From assembly GCF_003944715.1 (NCBI RefSeq), contig NZ_RWIT01000001.1:682001-746000 (forward strand): DNA of 64,000 bases. Reading direction: 5' to 3'. The notes beneath the pieces are model-generated. The model did not search any database. It was not told the origin of the DNA and saw only the letters and a program-made list of their open reading frames with translations. This document shows, piece by piece, positions 1-8,497 of this stretch. Source of the DNA: Hymenobacter rigui (GTDB lineage: Bacteria > Bacteroidota > Bacteroidia > Cytophagales > Hymenobacteraceae). Every line of letters starts with the position of its first letter. The first letter of the stretch is position 1. The translations under genes were made by a program, and so were the position numbers.

Positions 1-1269
1 CTGGCCGGTGGCGGGGTTCACCGCGTCGGGCTTATCCACGCCCACGCTGCTGGGCAGGCCAATGGAGTTCCGCTCGCCCAGCAGGCCAAAGGTTTTCAGG
101 CTCAGGCGGGTGCGGTCCGAGAACTGGTAGTCGGCCGTGAAAGCCGGAATCGTCCAGGGCGTGCTGAACCAGTTGCGGCCGCGCGAGCTGTTGCGCACGT
201 TGCCGTTGTAGAACTGGGCATCGGTGAGGCCGCCGGGCTGCTGAATCTCGTAGCCCAGGTGGCTGATTTCGGCCCCGAGGCGCAGCTTGCTGGTGGCCTG
301 GAACTGCACGTTCACGTGCGCATTGCGGATGTTGAACTCCGAGTTGTCGCGCCAGCCGCCGCCTAGCCGCTGCTGGTAGTAGCCAAAGTAGCTCACCTTG
401 CCCACCGTACCGCCCAGCGAGTTGTAGGTGCCCACCAGCCCGTTGTTGCCCACCGAGTTGCTGGTTTCAAACTCGATTTTCTTGTCGCGGGGGCCGTGCT
501 TGAGCTCGTAGTTGAGCATGCCGCCAAACTGGGGCCCATACTGCAAGGAGCCGCCGCCCCGGATAATCTGAATACGGTCCACAGCCTCCAGTGGCGGGTT
601 GTAGTATGCCTCGGGGTAGCCGAAGGGGTCGGAGCTGATGTCCATTCCGTTCTGGCGGGTATTGAACTCCCAGCTGCGGTTGGGCGAGAGGCCACGGCTG
701 GCCACGTTAATCTGCTGGCCCGAGCCGTCGCTTTCCCACACCGTAATGCCGGGCACCTTGGCAAACACCTGCCGGGCCGAGTTCACCACCAGGTTGGCAT
801 CGAGCTTATCCAGCTGAATGATTTCGTTTTTCTTGCCGGCCGTGAGGGTGGTACCGTCTACCTCGGGGGCGTAGCGGGTGGCCTTGGCGGCTACCGTTAC
901 ACCGGCCAGCTCCTGCAGGGCTTCTTCCAGGGTAAAGCGCAGGGTGTGCACCTGCCCGTTCTGCAGCGTGAGCGTCTGCGTCTGGGGTTTGGTGCTGAGG
1001 CCGGTTACCGTTACGGTGGCTTCGCCGGCCGGCAGGCCGTAGAGGCGGAAGCTGCCGCGGGCATCGGTGGTGGCCGAGCGGTCGGCGACGCTTATTAGCA
1101 CGCCCTCCACGGGCTGCCCGGCACGGTCGAGCACGGTGCCGGTAAGGGTGGCCCCGCGGCCGTTTTCGTCATGACCATTCAGGTGCGTGGGCGGGGTAGT
1201 AGTGGCCGCCAGAGCAGGTGCCGTGGCCGTGAGCAAGGAAGAAAGCAGCAGAGAAGAAGCAGTACGCAT
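1..1269 (-). CDS. TonB-dependent receptor, FecA-like (3' end cut by the window)
   Basis: Outer-membrane receptor for energised uptake of a ligand, possibly a ferric chelate. The visible 423 residues are the N-terminal part: a signal peptide (MRTASSLLLSSLL...), a carboxypeptidase-like regulatory domain at about 38-105 (GTVLDRAGQPVEGVLISV), then the plug at about 130-245, with VFAKVPGITVWES, RGLSPNRSWEFN and the plug-end motif VDRIQIIRGGGSLQYGPQFGG. Early barrel strands follow and the gene runs off the left edge. The start is the ATG at 1269, about 35 bases below a TAnnTTTG box. The plug resembles FecA-type receptors, but the ligand cannot be read from this sequence. Confident as a TonB receptor, weak on substrate. 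Confidence 0.9.
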   Translation of the reverse strand, partial: MRTASSLLLSSLLTATAPALAATTTPPTHLNGHDENGRGATLTGTVLDRAGQPVEGVLISVADRSATTDARGSFRLYGLPAGEATVTVTGLSTKPQTQTLTLQNGQVHTLRFTLEEALQELAGVTVAAKATRYAPEVDGTTLTAGKKNEIIQLDKLDANLVVNSARQVFAKVPGITVWESDGSGQQINVASRGLSPNRSWEFNTRQNGMDISSDPFGYPEAYYNPPLEAVDRIQIIRGGGSLQYGPQFGGMLNYELKHGPRDKKIEFETSNSVGNNGLVGTYNSLGGTVGKVSYFGYYQQRLGGGWRDNSEFNIRNAHVNVQFQATSKLRLGAEISHLGYEIQQPGGLTDAQFYNGNVRNSSRGRNWFSTPWTIPAFTADYQFSDRTRLSLKTFGLLGERNSIGLPSSVGVDKPDAVNPATGQ

Positions 1270-1304
1270 ACACTATACCGGGGCATACGGCCCCTTTTCG
1301 GCTG

Positions 1305-1312
1305 CAAAAGTA
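1305..1312 (-). promoter_or_regulatory. -7 promoter box TACTTTTG for the TonB receptor
   Basis: Exact match to the Bacteroidota -7 consensus TAnnTTTG on the minus strand, 35 bases upstream of the receptor ATG. No clear -33 TTG is seen at the usual distance. Confidence 0.55.
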
Positions 1313-1434
1313 CTACTGTTCAGATTGATTTTAAATAACTGATTAGAAAATATCTAAATAAAACAATCCCGGCAGGTTGTTGATTTCCTGCTCTTCCGCC
1401 TCCAGATGCCTGCTTGTAGAGACGCCAAGCAGCG

Positions 1435-1549
1435 CCCCGGTCCGACGGCGCAGCCGTCCGACCGGTTGCCGTCTGGGGCCATTGCAACGTCATCGTTCCA
1501 GCGTCAGCACGCAGCCAACCGGTCGGACGGCTGCGCCGTCGGACCGGGG
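1435..1549. repeat. 34-bp perfect inverted repeat with nested palindromes
   Basis: Arms 1435-1468 and 1516-1549 are perfect reverse complements, separated by 47 bases. Each arm is itself a near palindrome: GGTCCGACGGC, GCA, then GCCGTCCGACC, with one mismatch. It lies between the promoter of the TonB receptor and the 3' end of the M28 peptidase. It resembles a REP/BIME-type element and has no recognisable coding content. Confidence 0.8.
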
Positions 1550-1555
1550 GCATCC

Positions 1556-1603
1556 TCAAAAAAAGGCGCTGACCGATGCTCATGCATCAGCCAGCGCCTC
1601 GTT
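1556..1603 (-). terminator. Terminator of the M28 peptidase gene
   Basis: Downstream of the peptidase stop on the minus strand: GGCGCTG pairs with CAGCGCC, with an inner GATGC/GCATC stem, followed by a run of seven T. A shorter T run on the other strand could make it bidirectional. The rest of the 1313-1619 gap holds only the inverted repeat. Confidence 0.8.
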
Positions 1604-1619
1604 TTTCATCACGTAGTGC

Positions 1620-3098
1620 TTACCGTTCCAGCTTGAAGCCGGGTTCCCGGGCGGGTGGGACGGGGCGGTTGGCCACGGCCCAGCCGGTGAGGTACATCCA
1701 TTGCGTCATGCGCAGGAGCTTGCCGTAATCGATGCGGCTGGCTTCGTCCTTGGGCGTGTGGTAGTCGGGGTGGAGCCAGGAGGTGTACATCACGGCCGGA
1801 ATGCCCAGGCGGGCGTAGGGCAGGTGGTCGGAGCGGAAGTACCAGCCCTCGGGGTGACTGGCCTGGTCCCATTTGGTATCCAGCTTGAACTTCGGGCCCT
1901 GCTGGTTGGCTTCCAAAGCAGTTTTTACGAGGTCGGAGGAGTTCAGGTGGGGCGGGATGGAGCCCAGCAGCGCGGCCGAATCGGGGGTGTTGCGGCCCAT
2001 CATTTCGGCGTTCAGTACGGCCACAATGCTCTTCTGCGGCACGGTGGGCTTGGCCGAGTAGTAGCGGGAGCCCAGCAGGCCCCGTTCCTCGGCCCCGTGA
2101 AACACGAACAGCGCCGAGCGGCGGGCGGGCTGCTGCTTGTAGGCGCGCATAATGGCCAGCAAGGCCGCGCAGCCGGTGGCGTTGTCGTCGGCCCCGTTCC
2201 AGATGGAGTCGCCCTGCACGGCCTCGCGCACCCCGTCGTGGTCCTGGTGGGTGCTGAACAGCACGTACTCGTTCTTGAGCTGGGCGTCGGTGCCCGGTAC
2301 GGTAGCCACGATGTTCACCGAAGGATACTGGAACGACTCCGTGCGCAAATCGGCCGTGAACTGCTGACCGGCCTGCTGCACCCAGCTCAGGGCGCTGCTG
2401 GGCAGCAGCAGGGTGGGGGCGGTGGTCACGGCGGCCACATTGGCGTCGCCGGGCAGACCGTAACGGCCCCGCTCGTAGGTGTGGCCCCAGTGCTCGTAAA
2501 TGTTCTGGGCCCGGTCGTCGGCCACGAACACCACGGCCACCGCCCCGGCCTTCAGCAGCTCCGCCGATTTATCGCGCAGCACCTGGCTCAGGTAGCGCCG
2601 GAAGCTCATGTCGGCCGCGGGCTGACCTGAGAACAGCAGGGCCACGGCCTTGCCCTTGATGTCGGTTTTGGCCAGCTCGGCGGCGGTGCCGGTGCCCACG
2701 TACACCAGCGGGGCCTGCACGGCGTAGGTGGTGGGCGCAAACACCAGGGCATCGTGGTTGGGCCGCAACTGGTGTGTGCCAATGCTCAGGCGGCTGGCTT
2801 TGGTGAGGCGGGTGCGCTGCAGGTTGAAGAACTGGAAGAAGGTGCCGTCGTCGCCGGCGGGTTGCAGGCCCAGGGCGCGCATTTTTTCCGCCAGCCACAT
2901 GCTGGCCCGCAGCTCATCAAGGGTGCCGCCTTCCCGGCCCCGGTACTTGTCGTCGGCCAGGGCAAACAGGTCGGCTTTGATATCGGCTTCCCTGATGGCA
3001 CCGAGGGCGTTGGCGGGCTTTTTCTGGGCCGGGGCCAGCAGCGGCGCCGCCGCCAACAAACCGGCCAGCAGCAGCCGGCGAATGGATAGGTTGAGCAT
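1620..3098 (-). CDS. M28-family zinc peptidase with PA domain, exported
   Basis: 492-residue metalloaminopeptidase-like enzyme of family M28, probably periplasmic or secreted. A signal peptide (LLLAGLLAAAPLLAPAQ) is followed by an N-terminal cap, a protease-associated insert (about 125-250) and the M28 catalytic domain (about 265-480). The metal and catalytic motifs are visible in order: THQDHDG, GADDNATG, GAEERGLLGS, LNAEMMGRN and WLHPDYHTPKD. Length is normal for PA-containing M28 enzymes. It likely trims peptides in the envelope. The start is the ATG at 3098, directly before a clean signal peptide. It has its own terminator, so it is probably monocistronic. Confidence 0.92.
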   Translation of the reverse strand: MLNLSIRRLLLAGLLAAAPLLAPAQKKPANALGAIREADIKADLFALADDKYRGREGGTLDELRASMWLAEKMRALGLQPAGDDGTFFQFFNLQRTRLTKASRLSIGTHQLRPNHDALVFAPTTYAVQAPLVYVGTGTAAELAKTDIKGKAVALLFSGQPAADMSFRRYLSQVLRDKSAELLKAGAVAVVFVADDRAQNIYEHWGHTYERGRYGLPGDANVAAVTTAPTLLLPSSALSWVQQAGQQFTADLRTESFQYPSVNIVATVPGTDAQLKNEYVLFSTHQDHDGVREAVQGDSIWNGADDNATGCAALLAIMRAYKQQPARRSALFVFHGAEERGLLGSRYYSAKPTVPQKSIVAVLNAEMMGRNTPDSAALLGSIPPHLNSSDLVKTALEANQQGPKFKLDTKWDQASHPEGWYFRSDHLPYARLGIPAVMYTSWLHPDYHTPKDEASRIDYGKLLRMTQWMYLTGWAVANRPVPPAREPGFKLER

Positions 3099-3210
3099 AT
3101 GGTTGATTTCTCGCAGAGTTTCGCAGTGGAATACGCAGTGGCCCGGGGTGGTCGTTCACGGCGAACCACTGCGCCAGCCACCGCGCGCCACTGCGTGAAA
3201 AAGGAAAGCT

Positions 3211-3251
3211 ACACGAAAAAGCCCCGCCCACCAATGGTGGTGCGGGGCAAA
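3211..3251 (-). terminator. Terminator of the DUF3575 gene
   Basis: Minus-strand hairpin CCCCGC...GCGGGG with an additional CCACCATTGGTGG core, then a T-rich run. It lies 30 bases past the stop codon at 3282. Confidence 0.8.
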
Positions 3252-3281
3252 TCGGAAAAGGGCAGTGGCGGTTCGGAAGTG

Positions 3282-3941
3282 CTAGAACGCAAAGCCCAGG
3301 TTGATGCCGGGCCGCAGGCCCAGGCCCCGCATGGGCACACTGCCGAACACGTTCTGGCTGTAGCCCTGGGTGCTTACCTCCAGCTGGCCGGCATCGTAGC
3401 CGATGCCCAGGTAGGGGTCTACTACAAAGCGCTGGCCGAAAATCCACTGCCGGCCTACCAACAGACCCCCGCCCAGGGTAGTCAGCTTGCCGGTGGCCTT
3501 GGCCGTTTGCCCGGAGTTGTCCGATACATCCATGGTCAGGCGGAAATGCTGCACGCGCAGGTAGGAACCCACGTAAAGACCGTTGAGCACCTCCCCGGTA
3601 AGGTAGCGGCGGTACTCCGGCGTCAGGCCGAAACCGGTGTAATCGGTGCCGGCCGCGTGCAGGAATGAGCCGAATGCGCCCAGCTGCACCGAAGAGCGGG
3701 AGTTGATGGCCTGCTCGTAGAACAGCGTGCCCGACAGTACCAGGGGGCTCAGAATGTTGGTTTTGAGAACGTGCGTCCGGGCCGGGGTGGTGGGCACTAC
3801 GGCCCGCGGAGCGGCCGACGTAGCAGGGGCGGCCTGGGGAGCGGCCGGGGCGGTAGGAGTTTGCTGCAGGGAAGGTTGCTGCTGAGCGCGGGCGGTGGTC
3901 AGGCCACCCAACAATACGAACGAGAGTACAAGCTTTTTCAT
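3282..3941 (-). CDS. DUF3575-type outer-membrane beta-barrel protein
   Basis: 219 residues. A signal peptide (MKKLVLSFVLLGGLTTARAQ) is followed by a low-complexity Ala/Pro/Thr/Gln stretch (about 21-55), then a small barrel-like domain. The segment LKTNILSPLVLSGTLFYEQ and the later TPEYRRYL, LYVGSYLR and LVGRQWIF patterns match DUF3575, a Bacteroidota outer-membrane family of unknown role. It ends in an aromatic residue (NLGFAF), typical of outer-membrane barrels. A terminator sits downstream; a near-match to the -7 box (TACTTTTT) lies upstream. Family call fairly sure; molecular function unknown. Confidence 0.75.
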   Translation of the reverse strand: MKKLVLSFVLLGGLTTARAQQQPSLQQTPTAPAAPQAAPATSAAPRAVVPTTPARTHVLKTNILSPLVLSGTLFYEQAINSRSSVQLGAFGSFLHAAGTDYTGFGLTPEYRRYLTGEVLNGLYVGSYLRVQHFRLTMDVSDNSGQTAKATGKLTTLGGGLLVGRQWIFGQRFVVDPYLGIGYDAGQLEVSTQGYSQNVFGSVPMRGLGLRPGINLGFAF

Positions 3942-4098
3942 AGCACAGAAAGAAGAACGAAATAAAAAAAGTAGCTCCGCCGGGAATCATTCGCTGCATT
4001 CCGGCGTTGATAGTGCCTTTTTTAAAAAAAGGGCCAATTACATAGGGTAAACTATATGTATGTTTCTACATAAATTTTAACGGGCTGACTATCAGAGT

Positions 4099-4138
4099 AA
4101 AAAAATATTCCTGGCCCGCTAAGCAGACCAGGAATACC
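4099..4138 (-). terminator. Terminator of the S9 peptidase gene
   Basis: Minus-strand stem TATTCCTGGT / (G)CCAGGAATA followed by seven T, 25 bases past the stop codon. The remaining 3942-4098 gap is AT-rich with no gene seen. Confidence 0.85.
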
Positions 4139-4162
4139 AGTGAAAAGAAGCGGCATACAGCC

Positions 4163-6373
4163 TTAGCGGCCGGCCTCCGGCTTGAGCGTGCGGCCCAGCC
4201 ACTCAAAGAACACCCGGTTCCAGAGCACCGAGTTCTGGGGCTTGCCAATCCAGTGGCCTTCGTTGGGGAAGTACAGGAAGCGGCTCGGAATGCCGCGCAG
4301 CTGCGCCGTGCCGAAGGCCTCCATGCCCTGGCCCTCGGGCACCCGGAAGTCCTTGCCGCCGTGAATCACCAGGATGGGCGTATCCCAGTTTTTGGCAAAC
4401 AACTGGGGGTTGAACTCCTGGTAGGTGCGGGCCACGCTGGCTTTACGATTAATCTGCGCTTGGACGTCTTTCATCTTTGACTGCGCCACCAATGGATCAT
4501 TGTTGCCACTTTTATCTTCCATAGCATCCGCCATAGCATCAGCAGCATCTTCTACCATGTCTGCCTTGTCTTCCTCACTCAACGGCTTGGTTGGAACTTC
4601 CCACGGCGCACCACCCAAATCGTGCTTGGCGAAGAACATTTCCTCGGTGCTGGGGTACCAGCTGGTGAGGTTGTAGAGGCCGCAGTGGGCAATAAATGTC
4701 TTGAAGCGGCCCTCGTGCTTGCCGGCCAGCAGGTACACCGAGTAGCCGCCGTAGCTGGCGCCCACGCAGCCCAGACGGGCTTTGTCCACGTAGGGCTCGG
4801 CACTCACGTTGTCGATGGCCGAGAGGTAGTCCCGGATGGGCTGGCCGCCCCAGTCGCCCGAGATGCTGTTGTTCCACTCGGTGCCGAAGCCGGGCAGGCC
4901 GCGGCGGTTGGGCGCCACCACAATGTAGCCCTGGGCCGCCAGCAGCTGGAAATTCCAGCGGTAGGAGAAGCTCTGCGTAATCGGGCTCTGCGGGCCGCCC
5001 TGGCAGTAGAGCAACGCCGGGTACTTCTTGGCGGGGTCGAAATCGGGCGGGTAGATGACGTACACCTGCATCTGCTTACCGTCGGTGGTCTTCACCCAGC
5101 GGGCCTCCGTTTTGCCGGTTTTCACGCCGGCCAGCTCCTGCTCGTTGATGGTGGTGAGGGACGTTTCGCGGCCGGTTTTCAGGTCCACGCGCACTAAATC
5201 GGCGGGCGTGGCCTGGGTGGTTTTGCTCACGATGGCCACGCCGGGACCGGCCAGCTCGAAGCTGTTATAGTTGAAGGCCCCCTTGCTGAGCTGCTGCACC
5301 TTGCCGCCCTTGGCCGGTACGCTGAACAGCTGCTCGGTGCCTTCCAGCGGGCTCACGAAGTACAGGGTTTTGCCATCAAGGCTCCAGCGCAGGTTGGCGG
5401 CACTCTGCTCCGAGCCCTTGGTTACGTCCTCGCGCTTCTGGGTCTTGAAATCATACACCACGATGCCGTTGCGGTCTGACTCAAAGCCCGGCGTGGCCAT
5501 GCTCAGCCAGGCCACCTTCGAGCCGTCGGGCGAAAACACCGGCTCGGTGTCGTAGCCGCCCAGGCCCTCGCTCAGGTTCTGGGTCTGGCCCGAGCGCACG
5601 TCGTAGAGGTAGATGTCGGAGTTGGTGCTTTCGGCCTCGGCCTTGCCCGTGAGCTTGCGCGAGGTGTAAGCCAGCCGGTAGCCGTCGGGCGAAAAATTCA
5701 GCTGCTCGGAGCCGCCCAGCGGCTGCAACGGCGAGTCGAACTTCTCCCCGGCCATCACGTCCTTGCCGTAGCCGGTGGGCTTGCCATCGGGACCCAGGGG
5801 CTGGAAGAACACGTGCGAGGCCTTGTAGTCGTCCCACACGTTCCAGTGGCGGTAGTTCAGGTCGTCGATGATTTTGGCGTCGGCTTTGGGCAGGTCGGGG
5901 TACCAGTCCTGCACCGATTTGCCGGTTTTCACGTCCTGGGTGTAGAGCACGAAGTTGGCTTTGGGGGCCAGCTTCAGGTTGCTCAGGCCTTCGTCGGGGA
6001 ACTCACTCAGCAGCTGTTTGCCCGAGCCGTCGGGGCTTATCACGTAGAGCTGGTCGGTGCCGCTTTCCCCGCTCAGAAAGGTCAGCTTGCCGTCGGGCCG
6101 CCAGTTCAGGGTGTTTTCCGACACGGCGGGCGTGTTGGTGAGCTGCCGGGCCGGCCCACCGGCTACGGGTACCAGCCAGATGTCGGACTGGCCTTTGTTA
6201 TCGGCCAGGTTATAGCGCGTGACGGTGTAAGCCACCGTTTTCTTGTCCGGCGACACCTGCATTTCGCCCAGGCGGCCCAGCTTCCAGAGCAGTTCGGGGG
6301 TGTAGGTACTGCCGTTTTGGGCAGCGGCGGCCAGCGGCAGCAGCGCCAGCGCGGTTAATAGGTTTCGTTTCAT
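4163..6373 (-). CDS. S9-family prolyl oligopeptidase-like serine peptidase, exported
   Basis: 736-residue peptidase of the acylaminoacyl/dipeptidyl type. A signal peptide (MKRNLLTALALLPLAAAAQ) is followed by a beta-propeller of WD40/PD40-like repeats (about 25-400, e.g. SPDGYRLAYTS, SPDGSKVAWLS) and a C-terminal alpha/beta-hydrolase domain. The catalytic serine is in GASYGGYS near residue 541, the aspartate in HGGKDFRVP and the histidine in NEGHWIG. An acidic, Asp/Glu/Ala/Met-rich insertion (about 600-650) interrupts the hydrolase domain between YPSTEEMFFAKHDLGG and the Asp loop. An in-frame ATG three codons earlier (6382) is possible. I prefer 6373 because a 23-base leader shared with the divergent LysR gene ends right before it. 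Likely periplasmic peptide degradation. Confidence 0.93.
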   Translation of the reverse strand: MKRNLLTALALLPLAAAAQNGSTYTPELLWKLGRLGEMQVSPDKKTVAYTVTRYNLADNKGQSDIWLVPVAGGPARQLTNTPAVSENTLNWRPDGKLTFLSGESGTDQLYVISPDGSGKQLLSEFPDEGLSNLKLAPKANFVLYTQDVKTGKSVQDWYPDLPKADAKIIDDLNYRHWNVWDDYKASHVFFQPLGPDGKPTGYGKDVMAGEKFDSPLQPLGGSEQLNFSPDGYRLAYTSRKLTGKAEAESTNSDIYLYDVRSGQTQNLSEGLGGYDTEPVFSPDGSKVAWLSMATPGFESDRNGIVVYDFKTQKREDVTKGSEQSAANLRWSLDGKTLYFVSPLEGTEQLFSVPAKGGKVQQLSKGAFNYNSFELAGPGVAIVSKTTQATPADLVRVDLKTGRETSLTTINEQELAGVKTGKTEARWVKTTDGKQMQVYVIYPPDFDPAKKYPALLYCQGGPQSPITQSFSYRWNFQLLAAQGYIVVAPNRRGLPGFGTEWNNSISGDWGGQPIRDYLSAIDNVSAEPYVDKARLGCVGASYGGYSVYLLAGKHEGRFKTFIAHCGLYNLTSWYPSTEEMFFAKHDLGGAPWEVPTKPLSEEDKADMVEDAADAMADAMEDKSGNNDPLVAQSKMKDVQAQINRKASVARTYQEFNPQLFAKNWDTPILVIHGGKDFRVPEGQGMEAFGTAQLRGIPSRFLYFPNEGHWIGKPQNSVLWNRVFFEWLGRTLKPEAGR

Positions 6374-6515
6374 GTAGCGCATGCTTTAGCTTGCGAAGGC
6401 AAGGGCAATAAGGGTGGGAGAAGGGCAAAGGTACTTTTCCCGCGCCTGACTGCTACCCGCCGGCTGGTACTTCAGCCGTGCCGTTCCTCTTCTCGCAAGC
6501 TAAAGCATGCGCTAC
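6374..6515. promoter_or_regulatory. Divergent control region with two copies of an 18-bp dyad
   Basis: A 23-base sequence directly upstream of the S9 peptidase ATG (6374-6396) recurs as an exact inverted copy directly upstream of the LysR ATG (6493-6515). Each copy contains the dyad CGCAnGCTnnAGCnTGCG (6378-6395 and 6494-6511), centres 116 bases apart. Sites at the start codons of both divergent genes fit a repressor operator, plausibly autoregulation by the LysR protein. They could also be 5'-leader RNA hairpins. Confidence 0.65.
6426..6433 (-). promoter_or_regulatory. -7 promoter box TACCTTTG for the S9 peptidase
   Basis: Exact TAnnTTTG match, 52 bases upstream of the peptidase ATG at 6373. 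A near match on the other strand (TACTTTTC, 6432-6439) could serve the LysR gene, giving back-to-back overlapping promoters. Confidence 0.5.
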
Positions 6516-6516
6516 T

Positions 6517-7425
6517 ATGCCTGATTTTCGATTACGCGTGTTTCAGGCAGTGGCCCGGCACCTGAGCTTTACCAGGGCCGCCCAGGAGCTGTACATCACT
6601 CAGCCGGCCATTACCAAGCACATCCGGGAGCTGGAGCGCACCTACGGGCAGCGGCTGTTTGAGCGGCGCGGCAACCGCGTGAGCCTCACCGAAGCCGGCA
6701 CCCTGCTGCTCGCCCACGCCGATGAAGTAGAGCAGCTCCACCAACAGCTTACGGAGCACCTGCATAACCTGCACGGCGAGGCGGCCGGCCGCCTGCGCCT
6801 GGGAGCCAGCACCACGCTCAGCCAGTACGTATTGCCCGCCATTCTGCCAGGGTTTCAGCAGCGCTACCCCCAGGTGGAGCTGACGCTCCTCAACGGCAAC
6901 TCCGAACAGATTGCGGAGGCTATTCTGGCCGGGCAGCTGGATCTGGGTTTCGTGGAAGGTCGCTCCAAAAGCCGGGACCTGCACTATGAGCCGCTACTGG
7001 CCGATGAGCTGGTGGCCGTGCGCCGGGCCACGCCCGCCGGTCCGCCACCCGAGCCCATGCCCCTGGCCGAGGCGCTGGCCCACCCGCTGGTGCTGCGCGA
7101 GCGGGGCTCGGGCACGCTGGAAGTGCTGGAATTTGCTTTGCGGGAGCAGAAAATCAAGCTCGCCAGCCTGCACGTGGCCTTCTATTTCGATAACACCGAG
7201 GCCATCAAAACCTATCTGGAAGCTGCCCCCGAGGCCCTCGGTTTTGTATCCAGGCGGGCCCTCACGCGGGAGCTGGCCGCCGGGCTGCTGGAGGAAGTAG
7301 CCATTCAGGGTTTGCGGCTGCCCCGGCAGTTCGAGGCGCTGTGGGTACAGGGCCAGCCCCTTATAAAGTCGGCAGAACGATTCTTGCGGTATGCGCAACA
7401 CGTTATAACTTCAAGTAATACCTGA
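6517..7425 (+). CDS. LysR-family transcriptional regulator
   Basis: 302-residue activator/repressor with an N-terminal winged helix-turn-helix (about 3-62: FQAVARHLSFTRAAQELYIT, QPAITKHIRELE, FERRGNRVSLTEAG) and a C-terminal periplasmic-binding-like effector domain (about 88-295). The frame opens earlier at 6478, but MPDFRLRVFQAVARH is the canonical LysR beginning and follows the shared 23-base leader, so I start at 6517. Directly downstream and co-oriented is a YeiH-type transporter, the arrangement seen for YeiE/YeiH in enterobacteria, so it probably controls that exporter and perhaps the divergent peptidase. The effector is unknown; an anion related to sulfur metabolism is a guess from the neighbour. 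Confidence 0.92.
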   Translation: MPDFRLRVFQAVARHLSFTRAAQELYITQPAITKHIRELERTYGQRLFERRGNRVSLTEAGTLLLAHADEVEQLHQQLTEHLHNLHGEAAGRLRLGASTTLSQYVLPAILPGFQQRYPQVELTLLNGNSEQIAEAILAGQLDLGFVEGRSKSRDLHYEPLLADELVAVRRATPAGPPPEPMPLAEALAHPLVLRERGSGTLEVLEFALREQKIKLASLHVAFYFDNTEAIKTYLEAAPEALGFVSRRALTRELAAGLLEEVAIQGLRLPRQFEALWVQGQPLIKSAERFLRYAQHVITSSNT

Positions 7426-7462
7426 TAACTATTTTGGATTATCGAAAGGGTAGGGGGTAGCG

Positions 7463-7470
7463 TACTTTTG
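7463..7470 (+). promoter_or_regulatory. -7 promoter box TACTTTTG for the YeiH-type transporter
   Basis: Exact TAnnTTTG match between the LysR stop and the transporter. Transcription would begin near 7475, which excludes an in-frame start at 7468 and supports the ATG at 7495. Confidence 0.55.
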
Positions 7471-7494
7471 AAGCGAAGCACCCACTTCCTGAGT

Positions 7495-8490
7495 ATGAAA
7501 TCCACCCTCCCGCTATCCGGCCGCGCTGCATCTGCTGCCGCGGCGGCCACCCACGTTTCCTCCAACCAGAAAGTATGGCTGTCCCGGCTGGTATTTGGGC
7601 TGCTGCTGGTGTTTTGTCTTACGCCCTGGGCCTCGCCGCCCGTTGCGCTGGCACTGGGTCTGGTACTGGCTCAAACAGTAGGTAATCCGTTTCCGGCCTT
7701 CACCAAACAGTACACCGCGAAGCTGCTGCAGTTCTCCGTTATCGGGCTGGGATTTGGCATGAATGCGTACTCGGCGGTACAGGCCGGCCGGCAGGGAATT
7801 CTGTTCACGGTGTGCTCCATTTTCGGTACGCTGCTGTTGGGCTATGTGGCCGGGCGCTGGCTGAAGCTGGGGCGTCATCTTACGCACCTGATTTCCTGCG
7901 GCACCGCCATCTGCGGCGGCTCGGCCATTGCGGCGGTAGGCCCGGTGCTGCGCGCCAAGGATGAGGAAATGTCGGTGGCACTGGCTACGGTGTTTGTGCT
8001 GAATGCCATTGCACTGTTTGCGTTTCCGGCCATCGGGCACGCCTTCAGCCTCACCCAGCAGCAATTCGGGCTGTGGTGTGCCATTGCCATTCACGATACC
8101 TCCTCGGTGGTCGGGGCCGCGGCGGCGTACGGTAAAGATGCCCTTGAGGTAGCCACCACCGTGAAGCTGGCCCGGGCCCTCTGGATTATTCCGGTGGCGC
8201 TGGGCACTGCCATCCTGTTTAAGCAGCAGGATGTGAAAGTGAAAATTCCCTGGTTTATCCTGGGTTTCATCGGGGCGATGCTGCTCAATACCTACCTGCC
8301 CGCCACGCACTATGTGGGGCCCTGGCTGGTAAAGTCGGCTCATATAGGCCTTACCATCACCCTGTTCTTTATCGGGGCCGGGCTATCCGTGCGGGCCATT
8401 AAGTCCGTGGGTCCAAAGCCATTTGCCTTGGGCGTGCTGTTGTGGCTGGTTATTTCCTCGGTTTCGCTGTACGTTATCCTGCACGCTTAA
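7495..8490 (+). CDS. yeiH: YeiH/UPF0324-family putative sulfate exporter
   Basis: 331-residue inner-membrane protein with about 9-10 hydrophobic segments. Family hallmarks: an early LVLAQTVGNPFP, FSVIGLGFGMNAYSAV, then LISCGTAICGGSAIAAVGPV, where the CG(T/S)AICGGSAI motif is the strongest identifier. Later WCAIAIHDTSSVVGAAAAYG and VKLARALWIIPVAL are also typical. The family is annotated as putative sulfate exporters, but the transported ion is not well proven. It has its own promoter match and a very strong terminator, so it can be expressed apart from the LysR gene just upstream, its likely regulator. Confidence 0.9.
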   Translation: MKSTLPLSGRAASAAAAATHVSSNQKVWLSRLVFGLLLVFCLTPWASPPVALALGLVLAQTVGNPFPAFTKQYTAKLLQFSVIGLGFGMNAYSAVQAGRQGILFTVCSIFGTLLLGYVAGRWLKLGRHLTHLISCGTAICGGSAIAAVGPVLRAKDEEMSVALATVFVLNAIALFAFPAIGHAFSLTQQQFGLWCAIAIHDTSSVVGAAAAYGKDALEVATTVKLARALWIIPVALGTAILFKQQDVKVKIPWFILGFIGAMLLNTYLPATHYVGPWLVKSAHIGLTITLFFIGAGLSVRAIKSVGPKPFALGVLLWLVISSVSLYVILHA

Positions 8491-8497
8491 CAACAAT

